Shown piece by piece: positions 42,312-52,337 of a stretch of 64,000 nt of DNA. Numbering within the stretch: the first letter of the stretch is position 1; each line of letters starts with the position of its first letter. A program made the position numbers and the translations under genes. This stretch comes from an uncultured Flavobacteriales bacterium. Lineage in GTDB: Bacteria > Bacteroidota > Bacteroidia > Flavobacteriales_G > Salibacteraceae. A model generated the notes under the pieces. That model was not told the origin of the DNA and made no database searches. It worked only from the letters and a program-made list of their open reading frames with translations. The stretch covers positions 248,001 through 312,000 of the forward strand of contig CALSRO010000003.1 in assembly GCA_943788775.1 (NCBI GenBank). The letters are read 5' to 3'.

Positions 42312-42823
42312 CCTCTTAGTTTTTGGTAAAACAGTTGATTTTGAAATGATTCACCATCCCAAAGCCAATCCTTTTTGACACCACTTAATTGAAATCCACA
42401 AGACATAAAAATCCTTTGACTTCCTTTATTTGATTCAGGTACTTCAGCATAAATCGTCTGCACATCCAACGACACAAATGCAAAATCAGAGCTTAATTTT
42501 ATTGCCTCCTTTCCATATCCCATTCCACGATGGTTTTCATCGATTAAAATTCCTAATCCAAGCCTCTTATTTTTAGGATTAAAATCAAATAAGTCAACGC
42601 AACCTACGGCCACATTATCCGAGTTTTCGATAATTAAACGTGTCTGTCCAGAATTGAATATATCATTTGTGTTTACAAGAAAATATTGAATTTCTTCGAA
42701 CGTGTATGGGGCAATCGTATCACTTACAAACCAGTGAGACACATCATTCTCCCACTCGAAGATTGCCTCTGTATCTTTTAACTCAGCTATCCTAAGATTT
42801 ATTTTATCTCCTTGAATATTCAA
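42308..42823 (-). CDS. GNAT N-acetyltransferase
   Basis: About 171 residues from a TTG at 42823, chosen because its TTGA overlaps the dapF stop codon (coupled start), and because family members begin near 'INLRIAELKDTEAIFEWEND'. The frame is open to 42871, but that start lies inside dapF. The coenzyme-A loop is RGMGYGKEAI, and YAEVPESNKGSQRIFMSCGF follows. The pattern fits RimJ/RimL-like acetyltransferases. The substrate is unknown. Confidence 0.85.
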   Translation of the reverse strand: MNIQGDKINLRIAELKDTEAIFEWENDVSHWFVSDTIAPYTFEEIQYFLVNTNDIFNSGQTRLIIENSDNVAVGCVDLFDFNPKNKRLGLGILIDENHRGMGYGKEAIKLSSDFAFVSLDVQTIYAEVPESNKGSQRIFMSCGFQLSGVKKDWLWDGESFQNQLFYQKLRG

Positions 42824-43599
42824 ATCTCTATTATGCCTTTGAAAACGAATGCTGTAGGACCAGTTTTCCAAATATTTATATATCCCTTCGTAGATTTATC
42901 AAATCTGATTGACAGCTCACCACCTAAGGATAAAACTTTTACCTCTTTGTCAACGAGGCCGATTGAATTTAGAGCAATGGCGGCTGCAGTTACCCCAGTT
43001 CCACAAGCCAAGGTTTCATTTTCTACCCCGCGCTCATAAGTCCTTATTTTAATATGGTCACTCTCTATTTTAACAAAGTTCACATTGACTCCTGCCGATT
43101 CAAATCGTGGTGAATATCTAACGTCCCTTGCCAATTTGATTAAATCTAAATTGTCTAGATCCTCCACGATTTTTATGTAATGCGGTGATCCTGTATCGAG
43201 CAACATTGCACCCCCATCTTCATTCAAAATTTCGCTTACATCACCCATTTGAAGCGAGACTTGATTGTTAGTTAAAACCTTAGCCCTATGTAATCCATCA
43301 ATAGCTTGAAATTCAATTTCATCTTGTCCTAGCAATCCCAAGGAATGCGCAAATGAAACAATACATCTCCCACCATTTCCGCACATGCTGCTATCTCTTC
43401 CATCCGAATTGTAATAGATCATTTCAAAATCCAATCCAGCATGGTTCTGTAAAAGCATAAGTCCATCTGCACCAATTCCAAAATGTCTATCGCAGATGAA
43501 TGCAATTTGATCTGGGTTTAATTTCAATTTCTCGTTTCGATTGTCAATTATGACAAAGTCGTTGCCAGCCCCATGATATTTATTGAATTCAATCTTCAT
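42820..43599 (-). CDS. dapF: Diaminopimelate epimerase
   Basis: 259 residues from the ATG at 43599; the frame extends six codons upstream, but MKIEFNKYHGAGNDF is the normal N-terminus. It makes meso-diaminopimelate for peptidoglycan and lysine. Both catalytic cysteines are visible: MCGNGGRC near 70 and ACGTGVTAAAIA near 205-215. It is the first gene of the dapF-GNAT-mltG chain, so wall precursor synthesis and glycan-strand cutting share a transcript. Confidence 0.96.
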   Translation of the reverse strand: MKIEFNKYHGAGNDFVIIDNRNEKLKLNPDQIAFICDRHFGIGADGLMLLQNHAGLDFEMIYYNSDGRDSSMCGNGGRCIVSFAHSLGLLGQDEIEFQAIDGLHRAKVLTNNQVSLQMGDVSEILNEDGGAMLLDTGSPHYIKIVEDLDNLDLIKLARDVRYSPRFESAGVNVNFVKIESDHIKIRTYERGVENETLACGTGVTAAAIALNSIGLVDKEVKVLSLGGELSIRFDKSTKGYINIWKTGPTAFVFKGIIEI

Positions 43600-43736
43600 G
43601 ATCCTATTTAACTTCAAACGTCCGAATTAACTGATTAATAAAACACTTTTAGGTCTAACATATATTAACAGCGTATAGAAAACGAAAAATATCGTTTGTG
43701 AGTTACTTTGATAAACAATTAAAAATCGATTTGAAA

Positions 43737-45206
43737 ATGAAGAATAAGATGGGATATGTAGGGGCCTCATTTTTAGGTAGTGCTATTGCTATACTAAGTA
43801 TGCTGGCAATCGATAACAAAAAAGAAAAGAACCAATATGAAATAGAGCGATTGAGAGCTCAACATCAACAGCAAAATCAACAAGTAAATTTTGCGCTTCC
43901 AGCTCAAACAGTTGATTTTACTGAAGCAGCGCAGCGAACCGTAGATGCAGTTGTGCATGTTAAAACCACCTACGAATTAGATGGAGGTTATTACACTTTT
44001 GATCCAATTCGACACTTCTTTTTCGGGGATGGAGTTTATCAAAAGGCGCCTCGAATTGGTGCCGGAGCAGGATCTGGAGTAATCATTTCAGACGATGGTT
44101 ACATTGTAACAAACAATCACGTCATCGATGGAGCATCAAAGGTGGAGGTTGCAATGAACAACAACAAGGTTTACACAGCCGAAATCATAGGCCAAGATCC
44201 CAGTTCAGATTTAGCCCTTTTAAAAATCCAAGAAGCAAATCTTCCTAAAATATCATACGGAAATAGCGATGCGGTGCGCGTTGGGGAGTGGGTTTTAGCC
44301 GTTGGCAATCCTTTTAATTTGGAATCGACCGTAACTGCAGGAATCGTAAGTGCCAAAGGACGTGATATTAATATCCTCGCAAATGGTCCTAATGGAATTA
44401 ATGCCGTAGAGTCATTTATTCAGACTGATGCCGCAGTGAATCCAGGAAACAGTGGCGGAGCACTTGTAAATACCAACGGAGAACTCATCGGAATAAATGC
44501 CGCAATTAAATCTAACACTGGATCTTACACCGGATACAGCTTTGCGATTCCCGTAAATATTGTAACCAAAGTTGTCGAGGATTTAATTGAATTTGGAACT
44601 GTTCAGCGAGGTTATCTAGGCGTGAGCATTCGAAATATTGATCAAAAGCTGGCTGATGAAAAAGGCTTCAGCAACCTATCTGGCATATATGTAGCCGAAA
44701 CGGTAGAAAGGGGAGCTGCGAGAAATGCGGGTGTATTACCAGGAGATATTATAATCAAAGTGGCCGAACAAAAGGTATCAACAGTAACAGAATTGCAAGA
44801 ACAGGTGAGCCGCTTCAGACCTGGTGATCAAGTATTAATTGCAGTAAAACGTGATGATAAAATCATTGATATCCCAGTTGTTCTTCGAAATCAATTTGGC
44901 GAAACCGAAGTTGCCTATAAGGAAGAACTTGAATTACAAGATAAACTAGGGGGTTTGTTAGAAAACATAGACGATGAAACAAAATCTCAATTGAATATTG
45001 AAAATGGAGTCCGAGTGGCTGAGCTGAAAGCAGGAAAATTAAGATCTGCGGGTGTGGCAAAAGGATTTATCATCACGGCAATAGATGAAGTACCAATAAC
45101 CAGTAAGGATCAGTTCTTAGAAATACTAGAAGGAAAATCAGGTGGTGTATTGCTCGAAGGCGTCTATCCTAATGGTAAGAAAGCCTATTATGGATTTGGT
45201 CTGTAA
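43737..45206 (+). CDS. degP: Do-like (DegP/HtrA) serine protease
   Basis: 489 residues from the ATG at 43737; an upstream GTG at 43698 lies near a -7-like element. An N-terminal membrane anchor (about 7-24) and a short coiled coil precede the trypsin-like domain with His128 (TNNHVID), Asp158 (SSDLALLKI) and Ser239 (NPGNSGGAL). Two PDZ domains follow (about 290-385 and 410-489; the first has RGYLGVSIRN). It degrades or refolds misfolded envelope proteins. Confidence 0.95.
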   Translation: MKNKMGYVGASFLGSAIAILSMLAIDNKKEKNQYEIERLRAQHQQQNQQVNFALPAQTVDFTEAAQRTVDAVVHVKTTYELDGGYYTFDPIRHFFFGDGVYQKAPRIGAGAGSGVIISDDGYIVTNNHVIDGASKVEVAMNNNKVYTAEIIGQDPSSDLALLKIQEANLPKISYGNSDAVRVGEWVLAVGNPFNLESTVTAGIVSAKGRDINILANGPNGINAVESFIQTDAAVNPGNSGGALVNTNGELIGINAAIKSNTGSYTGYSFAIPVNIVTKVVEDLIEFGTVQRGYLGVSIRNIDQKLADEKGFSNLSGIYVAETVERGAARNAGVLPGDIIIKVAEQKVSTVTELQEQVSRFRPGDQVLIAVKRDDKIIDIPVVLRNQFGETEVAYKEELELQDKLGGLLENIDDETKSQLNIENGVRVAELKAGKLRSAGVAKGFIITAIDEVPITSKDQFLEILEGKSGGVLLEGVYPNGKKAYYGFGL

Positions 45207-45295
45207 CGAAACATTATCACTCGCTTTACGTTTAACCAATATCAACGTCTTTATATAAGAACATCAAGTTATGTTCATCGAGAGGTAAAAACATT

Positions 45296-45319
45296 TACCT
45301 TTGCAAGCCCGTTTCTGGG
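45296..45319 (+). promoter_or_regulatory. Promoter and 5' hairpin of the sigma factor gene
   Basis: TACCTTTG (45296-45303) matches TAnnTTTG exactly. The predicted mRNA begins within or just before AGCCC-gtttct-GGGCT (45305-45319), so the transcript would carry a stem-loop at its 5' end, followed by AGAGGAAAT about 12 bases before the start codon. Confidence 0.55.
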
Positions 45320-45348
45320 CTAACCAATACAGAGAGGAAATATAAGAA

Positions 45349-46215
45349 ATGAGGCAATTAAAAATTACCAAGTCGATCACTAATAGAGATAGTCAGTCTC
45401 TAGACAAGTACTTGACAGAAATCAGCCGCGAAGACATGATCAACGCGGAACAAGAAGTTGAACTAGCAAAGCGCATCAAAAAAGGTGACCAACGTGCCTT
45501 GGAGAAGTTGGTTAGAGCCAATCTGCGATTTGTTGTTTCTGTTTCTAAACAATATCAAAATCAAGGACTTACACTTCCTGATTTAATCAACGAAGGAAAT
45601 CTCGGTTTGATAAAAGCTGCTCAGCGATTTGATGAAACCAGGGGTTTCAAATTCATATCCTATGCAGTTTGGTGGATTCGACAATCTATTCTTCAGGCGA
45701 TAGCGGAACAGTCTAGAATTGTTAGGCTTCCATTGAATCAAGTTGGTTCATTAAATAAGATTAATAAGGCTTACGCACAGCTAGAACAAAGATATGAGCG
45801 CCCACCGGTTGCTGATGAACTAGCATCTGCGTTAGAGATCCCCGAAGAGAAAGTTAAAGACACTATGAGCGTTTCTGGACGGCACGTGTCTGTTGATGCT
45901 CCTTTGAAAGAAGATGAAGATTTCAGTTTACTTGATCTGATCAGTAACAACGAATCTCCAAGCGCTGATGGCGACTTAATGCGAGAGTCTCTGCAAACGG
46001 AGATTGAGCGCTCTTTGGAAACGTTAACTGAAAGAGAAAGAGATGTGATTCGTCTATTCTTCGGTATCGGAATGAACCACGGATTAACTTTAGAGGAAAT
46101 CGGTGATAAGTTTGATTTAACGCGCGAGCGTGTTCGTCAAATTAAAGAAAAAGCAATCAGAAGGCTTCGACAAAATTCGAGAAGTCGACTCTTGAAAATG
46201 TATTTAGGAGAATAA
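45349..46215 (+). CDS. rpoD: Primary sigma factor (short RpoD/SigA type)
   Basis: 288 residues, the usual short Bacteroidota primary sigma without region 1.1. Region 1.2/2 starts at [27 protein letters not shown], region 2.3/2.4 is [20 protein letters not shown], region 3 has [13 protein letters not shown], and region 4.2 is [29 protein letters not shown]. It recognises the TTG/TAnnTTTG promoters seen throughout the window. It has its own promoter and a strong terminator. Confidence 0.97.
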   Translation: MRQLKITKSITNRDSQSLDKYLTEISREDMINAEQEVELAKRIKKGDQRALEKLVRANLRFVVSVSKQYQNQGLTLPDLINEGNLGLIKAAQRFDETRGFKFISYAVWWIRQSILQAIAEQSRIVRLPLNQVGSLNKINKAYAQLEQRYERPPVADELASALEIPEEKVKDTMSVSGRHVSVDAPLKEDEDFSLLDLISNNESPSADGDLMRESLQTEIERSLETLTERERDVIRLFFGIGMNHGLTLEEIGDKFDLTRERVRQIKEKAIRRLRQNSRSRLLKMYLGE

Positions 46216-46220
46216 TTTTA

Positions 46221-46244
46221 AGGCCGCATTTGCGGCCTTTTTTC
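46221..46244 (+). terminator. Terminator after the sigma factor gene
   Basis: AGGCCGCA-tt-TGCGGCCT hairpin with a T tract, 6 bases after the stop codon. Confidence 0.92.
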
Positions 46245-46287
46245 GTTTAAAATCAACAATTTATCAATTAAGTAAAACCATTTTTTA

Positions 46288-47760
46288 ATGAGTACAACCG
46301 CTATTGAAAATCTGGTCGAGGACAATTACCAAAACCATTTCAACGAATACCTTGGACAAGAAAAGGATGCCGTAAAGCTTCAACATTGTGTGGGACAACT
46401 TCTCTACAACAAGGGCATTGAATTAGTCTTGTTTAGAAACGCGCTGACTGATGTTAGCATTTCTGAATTGCTTCAACTTCACGAGTATGCTAACTCTGTA
46501 GTTAGAAAACCAATTACGGTAAAAAACTCTGCGGCACTTGCTGAAACACTTTTAGAAATGAATGTCGCTCCTTCCAAGTTAGATATTGGTCGTTTGAGCG
46601 CAGAATGGCAAGTGGAAGGTGAAAATCACGAGTCAATGACTTCGTTTTTATCTGACAAATTATCGGACTTCACCACTTCTGATAATCAATCACTCAAACC
46701 AAAGGATGTCGTCCTTTTTGGATTTGGTCGTATTGGTAGACTTGCTGCACGAGAATTAATTAAGCAAGCTGGAAAAGGTCAGCAACTTAGGTTGCGCGCT
46801 ATTGTTGTACGAAAAATGGATGCTTCTCAATTAAAGAAACGAGCCAGTTTACTTAGAAACGATTCTGTTCACGGACCCTTTTCAGGTTCTATCGAAGAGG
46901 ATTTTGACAACATGGCGCTAATCATAAACGGTCAAACAGTATCGTTCATTTCAGTCAATAATCCTGAGGATATTGATTATACCGCTTACGGCATAAATAA
47001 TGCATTAATCATCGATAATACTGGCGTTTTCACAAACCGAGAAGCACTTAGTCGACATTTAAAAGCAAAAGGTGCCAGCAAAGTATTGTTGACCGCTCCT
47101 GGTAAGGAAATTCCGAACATCGTATATGCAGTGAATAGCAAAGAACTTGACTTTGACAAAGAAGATATCTATTCAGCCGCCTCATGTACTACAAATGCTA
47201 TAGTTCCTGTATTAAAGGTAATTCATGATAACCTGGGAGTTGAAAAAGGTCATATCGAAACTGTCCATGCATATACCAACGATCAAAACTTGTTGGATAA
47301 TTTCCATAAAAAAGAACGAAGAGGTCGATCTGCAGCGATTAATATGGTAATCACAGAAACCGGAGCTGGTAAAGCAGTGACCAAGGTTATTCCAGCATTA
47401 GAGAATAAATTAACTGCCAACGCAGTGCGTGTTCCTGTACCGAATGGATCATTGGCAATTCTTAGCCTTACTGTCGGAAAAGAAACAAGCTTGGAAGAAG
47501 TTGATGGTCTGCTAAAAGATGCAGCCTTAAACGGTGATCTTGTCAATCAGATCAACTATAACACGAACGAGGAATGTGTTTCTTCGGATATCGTGGGTAA
47601 CACCTGTTGTTCGGTATATGACAGTAATGCGACAATTGTGCACCCAGACAAAAAGAACATTGTTCTCTATGTTTGGTACGACAACGAATTCGGATATACA
47701 AAACAGGTTATCCGATTAGCCAAATCAATTTCTAAGGTTCGAAGAAGAATTTATTATTAG
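46288..47760 (+). CDS. gap: Glyceraldehyde-3-phosphate dehydrogenase, long form
   Basis: 490 residues, about 150 longer than ordinary GAPDH. Residues 1-135 form an extra helical N-terminal domain without recognisable motif. The NAD-binding loop is LFGFGRIGRLAARE from about 143, and the catalytic cysteine is Cys300 in SAASCTTNAI, with the VHAYTNDQ segment carrying the conserved histidine region. Such long forms are known in Bacteroidota alongside a normal GAPDH; which direction (glycolysis or gluconeogenesis) it serves cannot be told here. A terminator follows. Confidence 0.94.
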   Translation: MSTTAIENLVEDNYQNHFNEYLGQEKDAVKLQHCVGQLLYNKGIELVLFRNALTDVSISELLQLHEYANSVVRKPITVKNSAALAETLLEMNVAPSKLDIGRLSAEWQVEGENHESMTSFLSDKLSDFTTSDNQSLKPKDVVLFGFGRIGRLAARELIKQAGKGQQLRLRAIVVRKMDASQLKKRASLLRNDSVHGPFSGSIEEDFDNMALIINGQTVSFISVNNPEDIDYTAYGINNALIIDNTGVFTNREALSRHLKAKGASKVLLTAPGKEIPNIVYAVNSKELDFDKEDIYSAASCTTNAIVPVLKVIHDNLGVEKGHIETVHAYTNDQNLLDNFHKKERRGRSAAINMVITETGAGKAVTKVIPALENKLTANAVRVPVPNGSLAILSLTVGKETSLEEVDGLLKDAALNGDLVNQINYNTNEECVSSDIVGNTCCSVYDSNATIVHPDKKNIVLYVWYDNEFGYTKQVIRLAKSISKVRRRIYY

Positions 47761-47774
47761 AATTTAGCAAATTC

Positions 47775-47808
47775 AGAAAAGGCTGTTCATAAATGAGCAG
47801 CCTTTTCT
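47775..47808 (+). terminator. Terminator after gap
   Basis: AGAAAAGGCTG (47775-47785) pairs perfectly with CAGCCTTTTCT (47798-47808), with a short extension TCAT/ATGA inside the loop. Confidence 0.85.
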
Positions 47809-47848
47809 ATTTAACCTCGTTAGTTATCACAATCTTCGCCTTGTGTTA

Positions 47849-48154
47849 ATGGAATTTTGGAATAAACTGCCTTGGTATCTAAAGAATAGATATGTGATAA
47901 CCACCATGTTATTTGTGGTATGGCTGGCATTTTTTGATCAACACAATTTCATTAATCAGGTCGAATTCAAGACGGAACTATATCGCCTCAATCAGGATAA
48001 AATTTACTATCAGTCAGAAATCATTGAGATTGAAGAGGATTTACAAGAATTATTATCTGACAATCGGAAATTAGAAAAATTCGCTCGAGAACGATACTAC
48101 ATGAAAAAGGACAACGAAGAAATTTTTGTCTTTGTTTCTGAAGACAAGGATTGA
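47849..48154 (+). CDS. FtsB/DivIC-like septum formation protein
   Basis: 101 residues from the ATG at 47849; a GTG two codons upstream is in frame. Short cytosolic N-terminus (MEFWNKLPWYLKNR), one membrane segment (about 17-34), then a coiled coil (about 45-80; KTELYRLNQDKIYYQSEIIEIEEDLQELL) and the FtsB/DivIC-type ending REFARERYYMKKDNEE-like sequence. It is expected to work with FtsL and FtsQ in the division complex. Confidence 0.85.
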   Translation: MEFWNKLPWYLKNRYVITTMLFVVWLAFFDQHNFINQVEFKTELYRLNQDKIYYQSEIIEIEEDLQELLSDNRKLEKFARERYYMKKDNEEIFVFVSEDKD

Positions 48155-48191
48155 CAAACACAATTCGCTATGTTGACATATATTCGCCCAT

Positions 48192-49397
48192 ATGTCAAAT
48201 TCACTGCAACTATCAGACTTCGCTCCAGATACCACGCTCCAGTGGAGACAGCGAGTTGAAAAAGAACTAAAGGGAAAATCATTTGAGGATTTTTTAGTTT
48301 GGAAAAGCATCGATGGATTTCAAATTGAAGCATGGAGCAATCAGCTCCCAGGTCAACTTTGTCAACTCCGTCCTCTTGAATCACCTTGGAAGTTACTTGA
48401 GTTAGTTAATAATCAGGACGCACAACTTGCAAATAAATCAGCCCTTCATGCTTTGATGAATGGGGCTGAAGCTGTCTGGTTCACCAAATCATTTCATGGA
48501 GCTGCCAAAGAGGTTGCCACAAATGGAATTGATGAGAAAATTGCCCCAGTTTTCATATCAGGAAACACTATTTGCGATCCATATCACTCCCTATTAAAGC
48601 ATGGCGCACAAGACGAAATAAAGGCAAGCACAACACAAGTAATAAACGGTCATAGATTGCGTGAGCGAGGTTGTAGTGTCATTCAAGAAATTGCATTTAT
48701 GCTTGCTCAGGCTATTGAGTTGTGTGATACCATTGGTTTCGATTCAAGTCTTTATTTTAAGACTGGGGTTGGCTCGGGCTACTTGACAGAAACTTCAAAA
48801 ATCCGTGCGATCCGATGGCTGTGGGCTTCAGCATTAAGCTTGAAAAACGAAGGGGCGACAAATCCAAGTGTAATTGCGCAAAACCTCTGTATTGGATATT
48901 CCAAGAATGATGAGCACACTAACATCCTTCGAGCTACAACCTCAGCACTAGCTGGTATCTCTGGTGGCGTCCAGTTTGTTGGAATTACACCTTGGGACCT
49001 AGGATGGAATGATTCAAATGAATTTAGCTCGCGTATAACTCGAAACATTCAAAACTTGCTAAAAGATGAGGCTAGACTATCTGCCAATCTCAACCCAGCT
49101 GATGGTTCTTTTTTTATTGAAAATTTGACTACTGCTTTAGCTAAAAAATCATGGGAGCTGGTTCAAACCATCATAGACTATGGTGGTTTTTCAAAATATG
49201 CACTTGACGGAAAACTTGCTGAATCGATTGAAACCGAGCGCCAAAGGCTTGTCGATGCATATAAAAGCCAAGAAAGAATTTTATTGAATGTAAATAAGTA
49301 TGGATCAACGAAGATTGAACCAGAAAATCGACCCAATTATTCGAGTTATAAATTGCTTCCTGATTATTTGTTTCTTCCCACTGAAATCGAATCTTAA
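48192..49397 (+). CDS. mutA: Methylmalonyl-CoA mutase small subunit, short form
   Basis: 401 residues, far shorter than the usual small subunit (about 620). Only the TIM-barrel-like part is present: '[29 protein letters not shown]', [20 protein letters not shown] and the [12 protein letters not shown] segment. The C-terminal cobalamin-like domain is absent. It pairs with the catalytic large subunit, whose start overlaps its stop codon by 1 bp (TAATG). It is not itself expected to bind B12. A -7-like TATATTCG lies at 48179-48186. Confidence 0.9.
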   Translation: MSNSLQLSDFAPDTTLQWRQRVEKELKGKSFEDFLVWKSIDGFQIEAWSNQLPGQLCQLRPLESPWKLLELVNNQDAQLANKSALHALMNGAEAVWFTKSFHGAAKEVATNGIDEKIAPVFISGNTICDPYHSLLKHGAQDEIKASTTQVINGHRLRERGCSVIQEIAFMLAQAIELCDTIGFDSSLYFKTGVGSGYLTETSKIRAIRWLWASALSLKNEGATNPSVIAQNLCIGYSKNDEHTNILRATTSALAGISGGVQFVGITPWDLGWNDSNEFSSRITRNIQNLLKDEARLSANLNPADGSFFIENLTTALAKKSWELVQTIIDYGGFSKYALDGKLAESIETERQRLVDAYKSQERILLNVNKYGSTKIEPENRPNYSSYKLLPDYLFLPTEIES

Positions 49398-51523
49398 TGA
49401 GTTCATTTAAAAACATATTATTTGAGGAACTTGTATCTCACAGTATCGAGATCAAAACTCACATCCAAAAGTGGACAAGCCCAGAAGGCATAGAAGTGCA
49501 ATCCTTTGAATCCGCTGACAGTGCCACAAATCTTGATCATGTTGTATTTGGAGCTGGTTCTCCTCCATTCCTTCGTGGTCCGTATGCCAGCATGTACACC
49601 ATTCGACCTTGGACGATTCGACAATATGCAGGATTTAGCACAGCTGAAGAATCTAATGCATTTTATAGAAGGAATTTGGCTGCTGGACAAAAAGGTCTTT
49701 CCGTAGCTTTTGACTTAGCAACACATAGAGGATACGACAGCGATCACGAGCGAGTGAAGGGCGATGTCGGCAAGGCAGGTGTCGCCATCGACTCAATTGA
49801 GGATATGAAGATGCTATTTGATCAAATTCCCTTGGATCAAATGTCAGTGTCCATGACAATGAATGGAGCTGTAATTCCAATCATGGCTTTTTATATAGCA
49901 GCAGCGCACGAACAAGGAGTTTCAAGCGAAAAGTTGAGTGGAACCATACAAAATGATATCCTGAAGGAATTCATGGTGCGAAACACCTATATATATCCCC
50001 CACAACCTTCTATGCGTATTGTAGGCGACATATTTGAATACACTTCCAAGAATATGCCGAAATTTAATAGCATCAGCATTTCGGGTTATCATATGCACGA
50101 AGCTGGAGCAACGGCAGATATTGAATTGGCCTACACCTTAGCCGATGGACTTGAATACGTACGAACTGGCATCGCTGCAGGTTTAGATATCGATGACTTC
50201 GCCCCTCGCCTTTCATTTTTCTGGGGAATCGGTATGAATCATTTCATGGAAATCGCAAAAATGCGAGCAGGACGCGTATTGTGGGCAAAAATCATTAAGA
50301 AATTCAATCCAAAAAAGGATAAGTCAATGGCTCTGCGTACTCATTGCCAAACCTCTGGCTGGAGCTTAACGGAACAAGATCCATATAACAATGTTGCTAG
50401 AACAAGTATTGAAGCGCTATCCGCAATTATGGGTGGCACTCAATCTTTGCACACTAATTCTTTAGATGAAGCCATCGCCCTACCCACGGATTTTTCTGCA
50501 CGAATCGCGCGAAACACTCAATTATTTTGGCAATTAGAAAGTGACGTTTGTCGAGCGATTGACCCTTGGGGAGGATCCTATTATGTGGAAAACCTAACCG
50601 CTTCATTGATTGAAAAAGCGTGGAAGCTTATTGAAGAGGTTGAAGAAATGGGTGGTATGACTAAGGCAATTGAAGCTGGTTTGCCAAAGATGAGAATTGA
50701 AGAATCTGCTGCCAAAAAACAAGCCAGGATAGACAGCGGTCAGGAAATCATAGTTGGCGTGAACAGATACGAAACGGACGAAGAATCTAATATTGAAATT
50801 CTAGATGTTGACAATTCGAAAGTTCGTGCAGAGCAAATCGCTAGACTTAATGAGATTAAAAATTCCAGAGACAATAACGAAGTTGAGGAAGTGCTCTCCA
50901 AAATCGAAGCATGCTCAAAAACCGGAAACGGAAACCTACTAGAACTAGCTGTTGATGCGGCAAAAAAGCGAGCAACTCTAGGGGAAATAAGTCTAGCGAT
51001 GGAAAATGTTTTTGGCCGACACAAGGCCGAAACCAAAAGTATAAGCGGTGTTTATTCCAATGAAATGAAGTACAATGAGACATACATTAAGGCAAGAAAT
51101 CTTGCTGATAAATTCTTTGAAAAAGAAGGACGTAGACCTCGAATTCTAGTTGCTAAAATGGGACAAGACGGACATGACCGAGGTGCGAAGGTTATTGCAA
51201 CTTCATTCGCGGATATCGGATTTGATGTTGACATAGGCCCATTATTCTCAACACCATCCGAAGTTGCACAAATGGCAATGGAAAATGACGTTCACATTGT
51301 TGGTGTGAGTTCACTTGCTGCTAGTCACAAAACCCTGATTCCAGATTTAATCGATGAATTGAAAAAGGTAGGTCGAGGAGATGCAATCGTTGTTGCTGGC
51401 GGAGTAATCCCCAAGCAGGATTATGACTTTTTGTACAAATCTGGGGTAACCGCTGTTTTTGGACCTGGCACGGTAATTAGCGATGCCGCTATCCAGCTAT
51501 TAGATAGGTTATTAGCTTCATAA
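49397..51523 (+). CDS. mutB: Methylmalonyl-CoA mutase large subunit
   Basis: 708 residues, full length. It interconverts succinyl-CoA and (R)-methylmalonyl-CoA with adenosylcobalamin. The barrel holds '[20 protein letters not shown]', the CoA/substrate segment [12 protein letters not shown], and [15 protein letters not shown]. The C-terminal cobalamin-binding domain (about 575-708) has GQDGHDRG (D-x-H-x-x-G), then [14 protein letters not shown] and [14 protein letters not shown]. No epimerase or MeaB chaperone gene is adjacent. Its 3' end overlaps the convergent dgkA-like gene by 35 bp. Confidence 0.97.
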   Translation: MSSFKNILFEELVSHSIEIKTHIQKWTSPEGIEVQSFESADSATNLDHVVFGAGSPPFLRGPYASMYTIRPWTIRQYAGFSTAEESNAFYRRNLAAGQKGLSVAFDLATHRGYDSDHERVKGDVGKAGVAIDSIEDMKMLFDQIPLDQMSVSMTMNGAVIPIMAFYIAAAHEQGVSSEKLSGTIQNDILKEFMVRNTYIYPPQPSMRIVGDIFEYTSKNMPKFNSISISGYHMHEAGATADIELAYTLADGLEYVRTGIAAGLDIDDFAPRLSFFWGIGMNHFMEIAKMRAGRVLWAKIIKKFNPKKDKSMALRTHCQTSGWSLTEQDPYNNVARTSIEALSAIMGGTQSLHTNSLDEAIALPTDFSARIARNTQLFWQLESDVCRAIDPWGGSYYVENLTASLIEKAWKLIEEVEEMGGMTKAIEAGLPKMRIEESAAKKQARIDSGQEIIVGVNRYETDEESNIEILDVDNSKVRAEQIARLNEIKNSRDNNEVEEVLSKIEACSKTGNGNLLELAVDAAKKRATLGEISLAMENVFGRHKAETKSISGVYSNEMKYNETYIKARNLADKFFEKEGRRPRILVAKMGQDGHDRGAKVIATSFADIGFDVDIGPLFSTPSEVAQMAMENDVHIVGVSSLAASHKTLIPDLIDELKKVGRGDAIVVAGGVIPKQDYDFLYKSGVTAVFGPGTVISDAAIQLLDRLLAS

Positions 51524-51875
51524 AAGGAATATAAAAAATCCATATACCGACAAGCATAGCATAAACGGCAGCGACCACAACTGCCGCAGCAGCCATGTCC
51601 TTTGCCTTACCCGCTGAGTAGCTCTTTTCTGGACTTACCATATCTACAAGAACCTCTATTGCTGAATTGAATATTTCTGCGGATATAACCATGGCTATGG
51701 CTGAAAACAACCAAAGCCAATCGTAACTGGAAATTCTAAAGGCGAAACCAAAAGCTAATGCAATAATTGCCGCAACCCCGTGCACTCTAGCATGCACCTC
51801 TGAACCGAAAAAAAAACGAAATCCTTGAAATGCATATTTAAAGCTTAACGCTCGCGCTTTTATCCATTTTATCAT
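51489..51875 (-). CDS. dgkA: Diacylglycerol kinase / undecaprenol kinase
   Basis: 128 residues with three membrane segments, typical for the small integral-membrane kinase. The active-site motif [16 protein letters not shown] is at about 65-80, with ARVHGVAA and the [14 protein letters not shown] segment following. Gram-positive and Bacteroidota members often prefer undecaprenol, recycling the cell-wall lipid carrier. It is in a minus-strand pair with the zinc-ribbon gene (13-bp gap). Confidence 0.93.
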   Translation of the reverse strand: MIKWIKARALSFKYAFQGFRFFFGSEVHARVHGVAAIIALAFGFAFRISSYDWLWLFSAIAMVISAEIFNSAIEVLVDMVSPEKSYSAGKAKDMAAAAVVVAAVYAMLVGIWIFYIPFMKLITYLIAG

Positions 51876-51888
51876 GACTAGTGACTTA

Positions 51889-52263
51889 TTAATTTGACTC
51901 TCTTCGAACTATTAATAACTCTTCGTCCCCCAAAATCAGATATCCCATTTCATAACAAAAGTGATACACCGATCCGTTCTTTGTTTCATAGAGGTGTGTG
52001 AAATAGCTAAAAGAGAATCCTTTTTGTATCAACTTCTCCTTTGTCACCTTAGTCTTTTCACCAATACATAAATTATCTAGAATTCTTCTATTCCTCCTTA
52101 GCGAATTATTTATGTTTCGAACCAAATTATTCGCATCACTATTTTGCTTGTTATTATAGGCATTCCGACATTGATCAGAGCAAAATTTCTGATCCGCTCT
52201 ACCTAAAAGCTTATCGCCACATTCCTTGCACTTACGTGATTCAACTGTATCCATATCCGTCAA
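51889..52263 (-). CDS. Zinc-ribbon protein of unknown function
   Basis: 124 residues. The N-terminus has CKECG-x(7-9)-QKFCSDQCRNAYNNK (cysteines near 12, 15, 29 and 33), a treble-clef/zinc-ribbon knuckle like that of DUF2116-type proteins. The rest is helical and basic (NSLRRNRRILDNLCIGEKTKVTKEKLI), followed by a beta end. It is probably a small nucleic-acid or protein-binding factor. It lies 13 bp upstream of the dgkA-like gene. Confidence 0.8.
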   Translation of the reverse strand: MTDMDTVESRKCKECGDKLLGRADQKFCSDQCRNAYNNKQNSDANNLVRNINNSLRRNRRILDNLCIGEKTKVTKEKLIQKGFSFSYFTHLYETKNGSVYHFCYEMGYLILGDEELLIVRRESN

Positions 52264-52337
52264 CTTGCTGGCAAGATAAGAAGAGATGCTTTTTCATCTT
52301 ACAATTTCCATAGAAAGTCTACTACATTAGCGGCTCG

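Noticed and set aside
43698-43736. GTG start for the Do-like protease
   Set aside because: It sits at a -7-like element, and the membrane anchor begins at the ATG at 43737.
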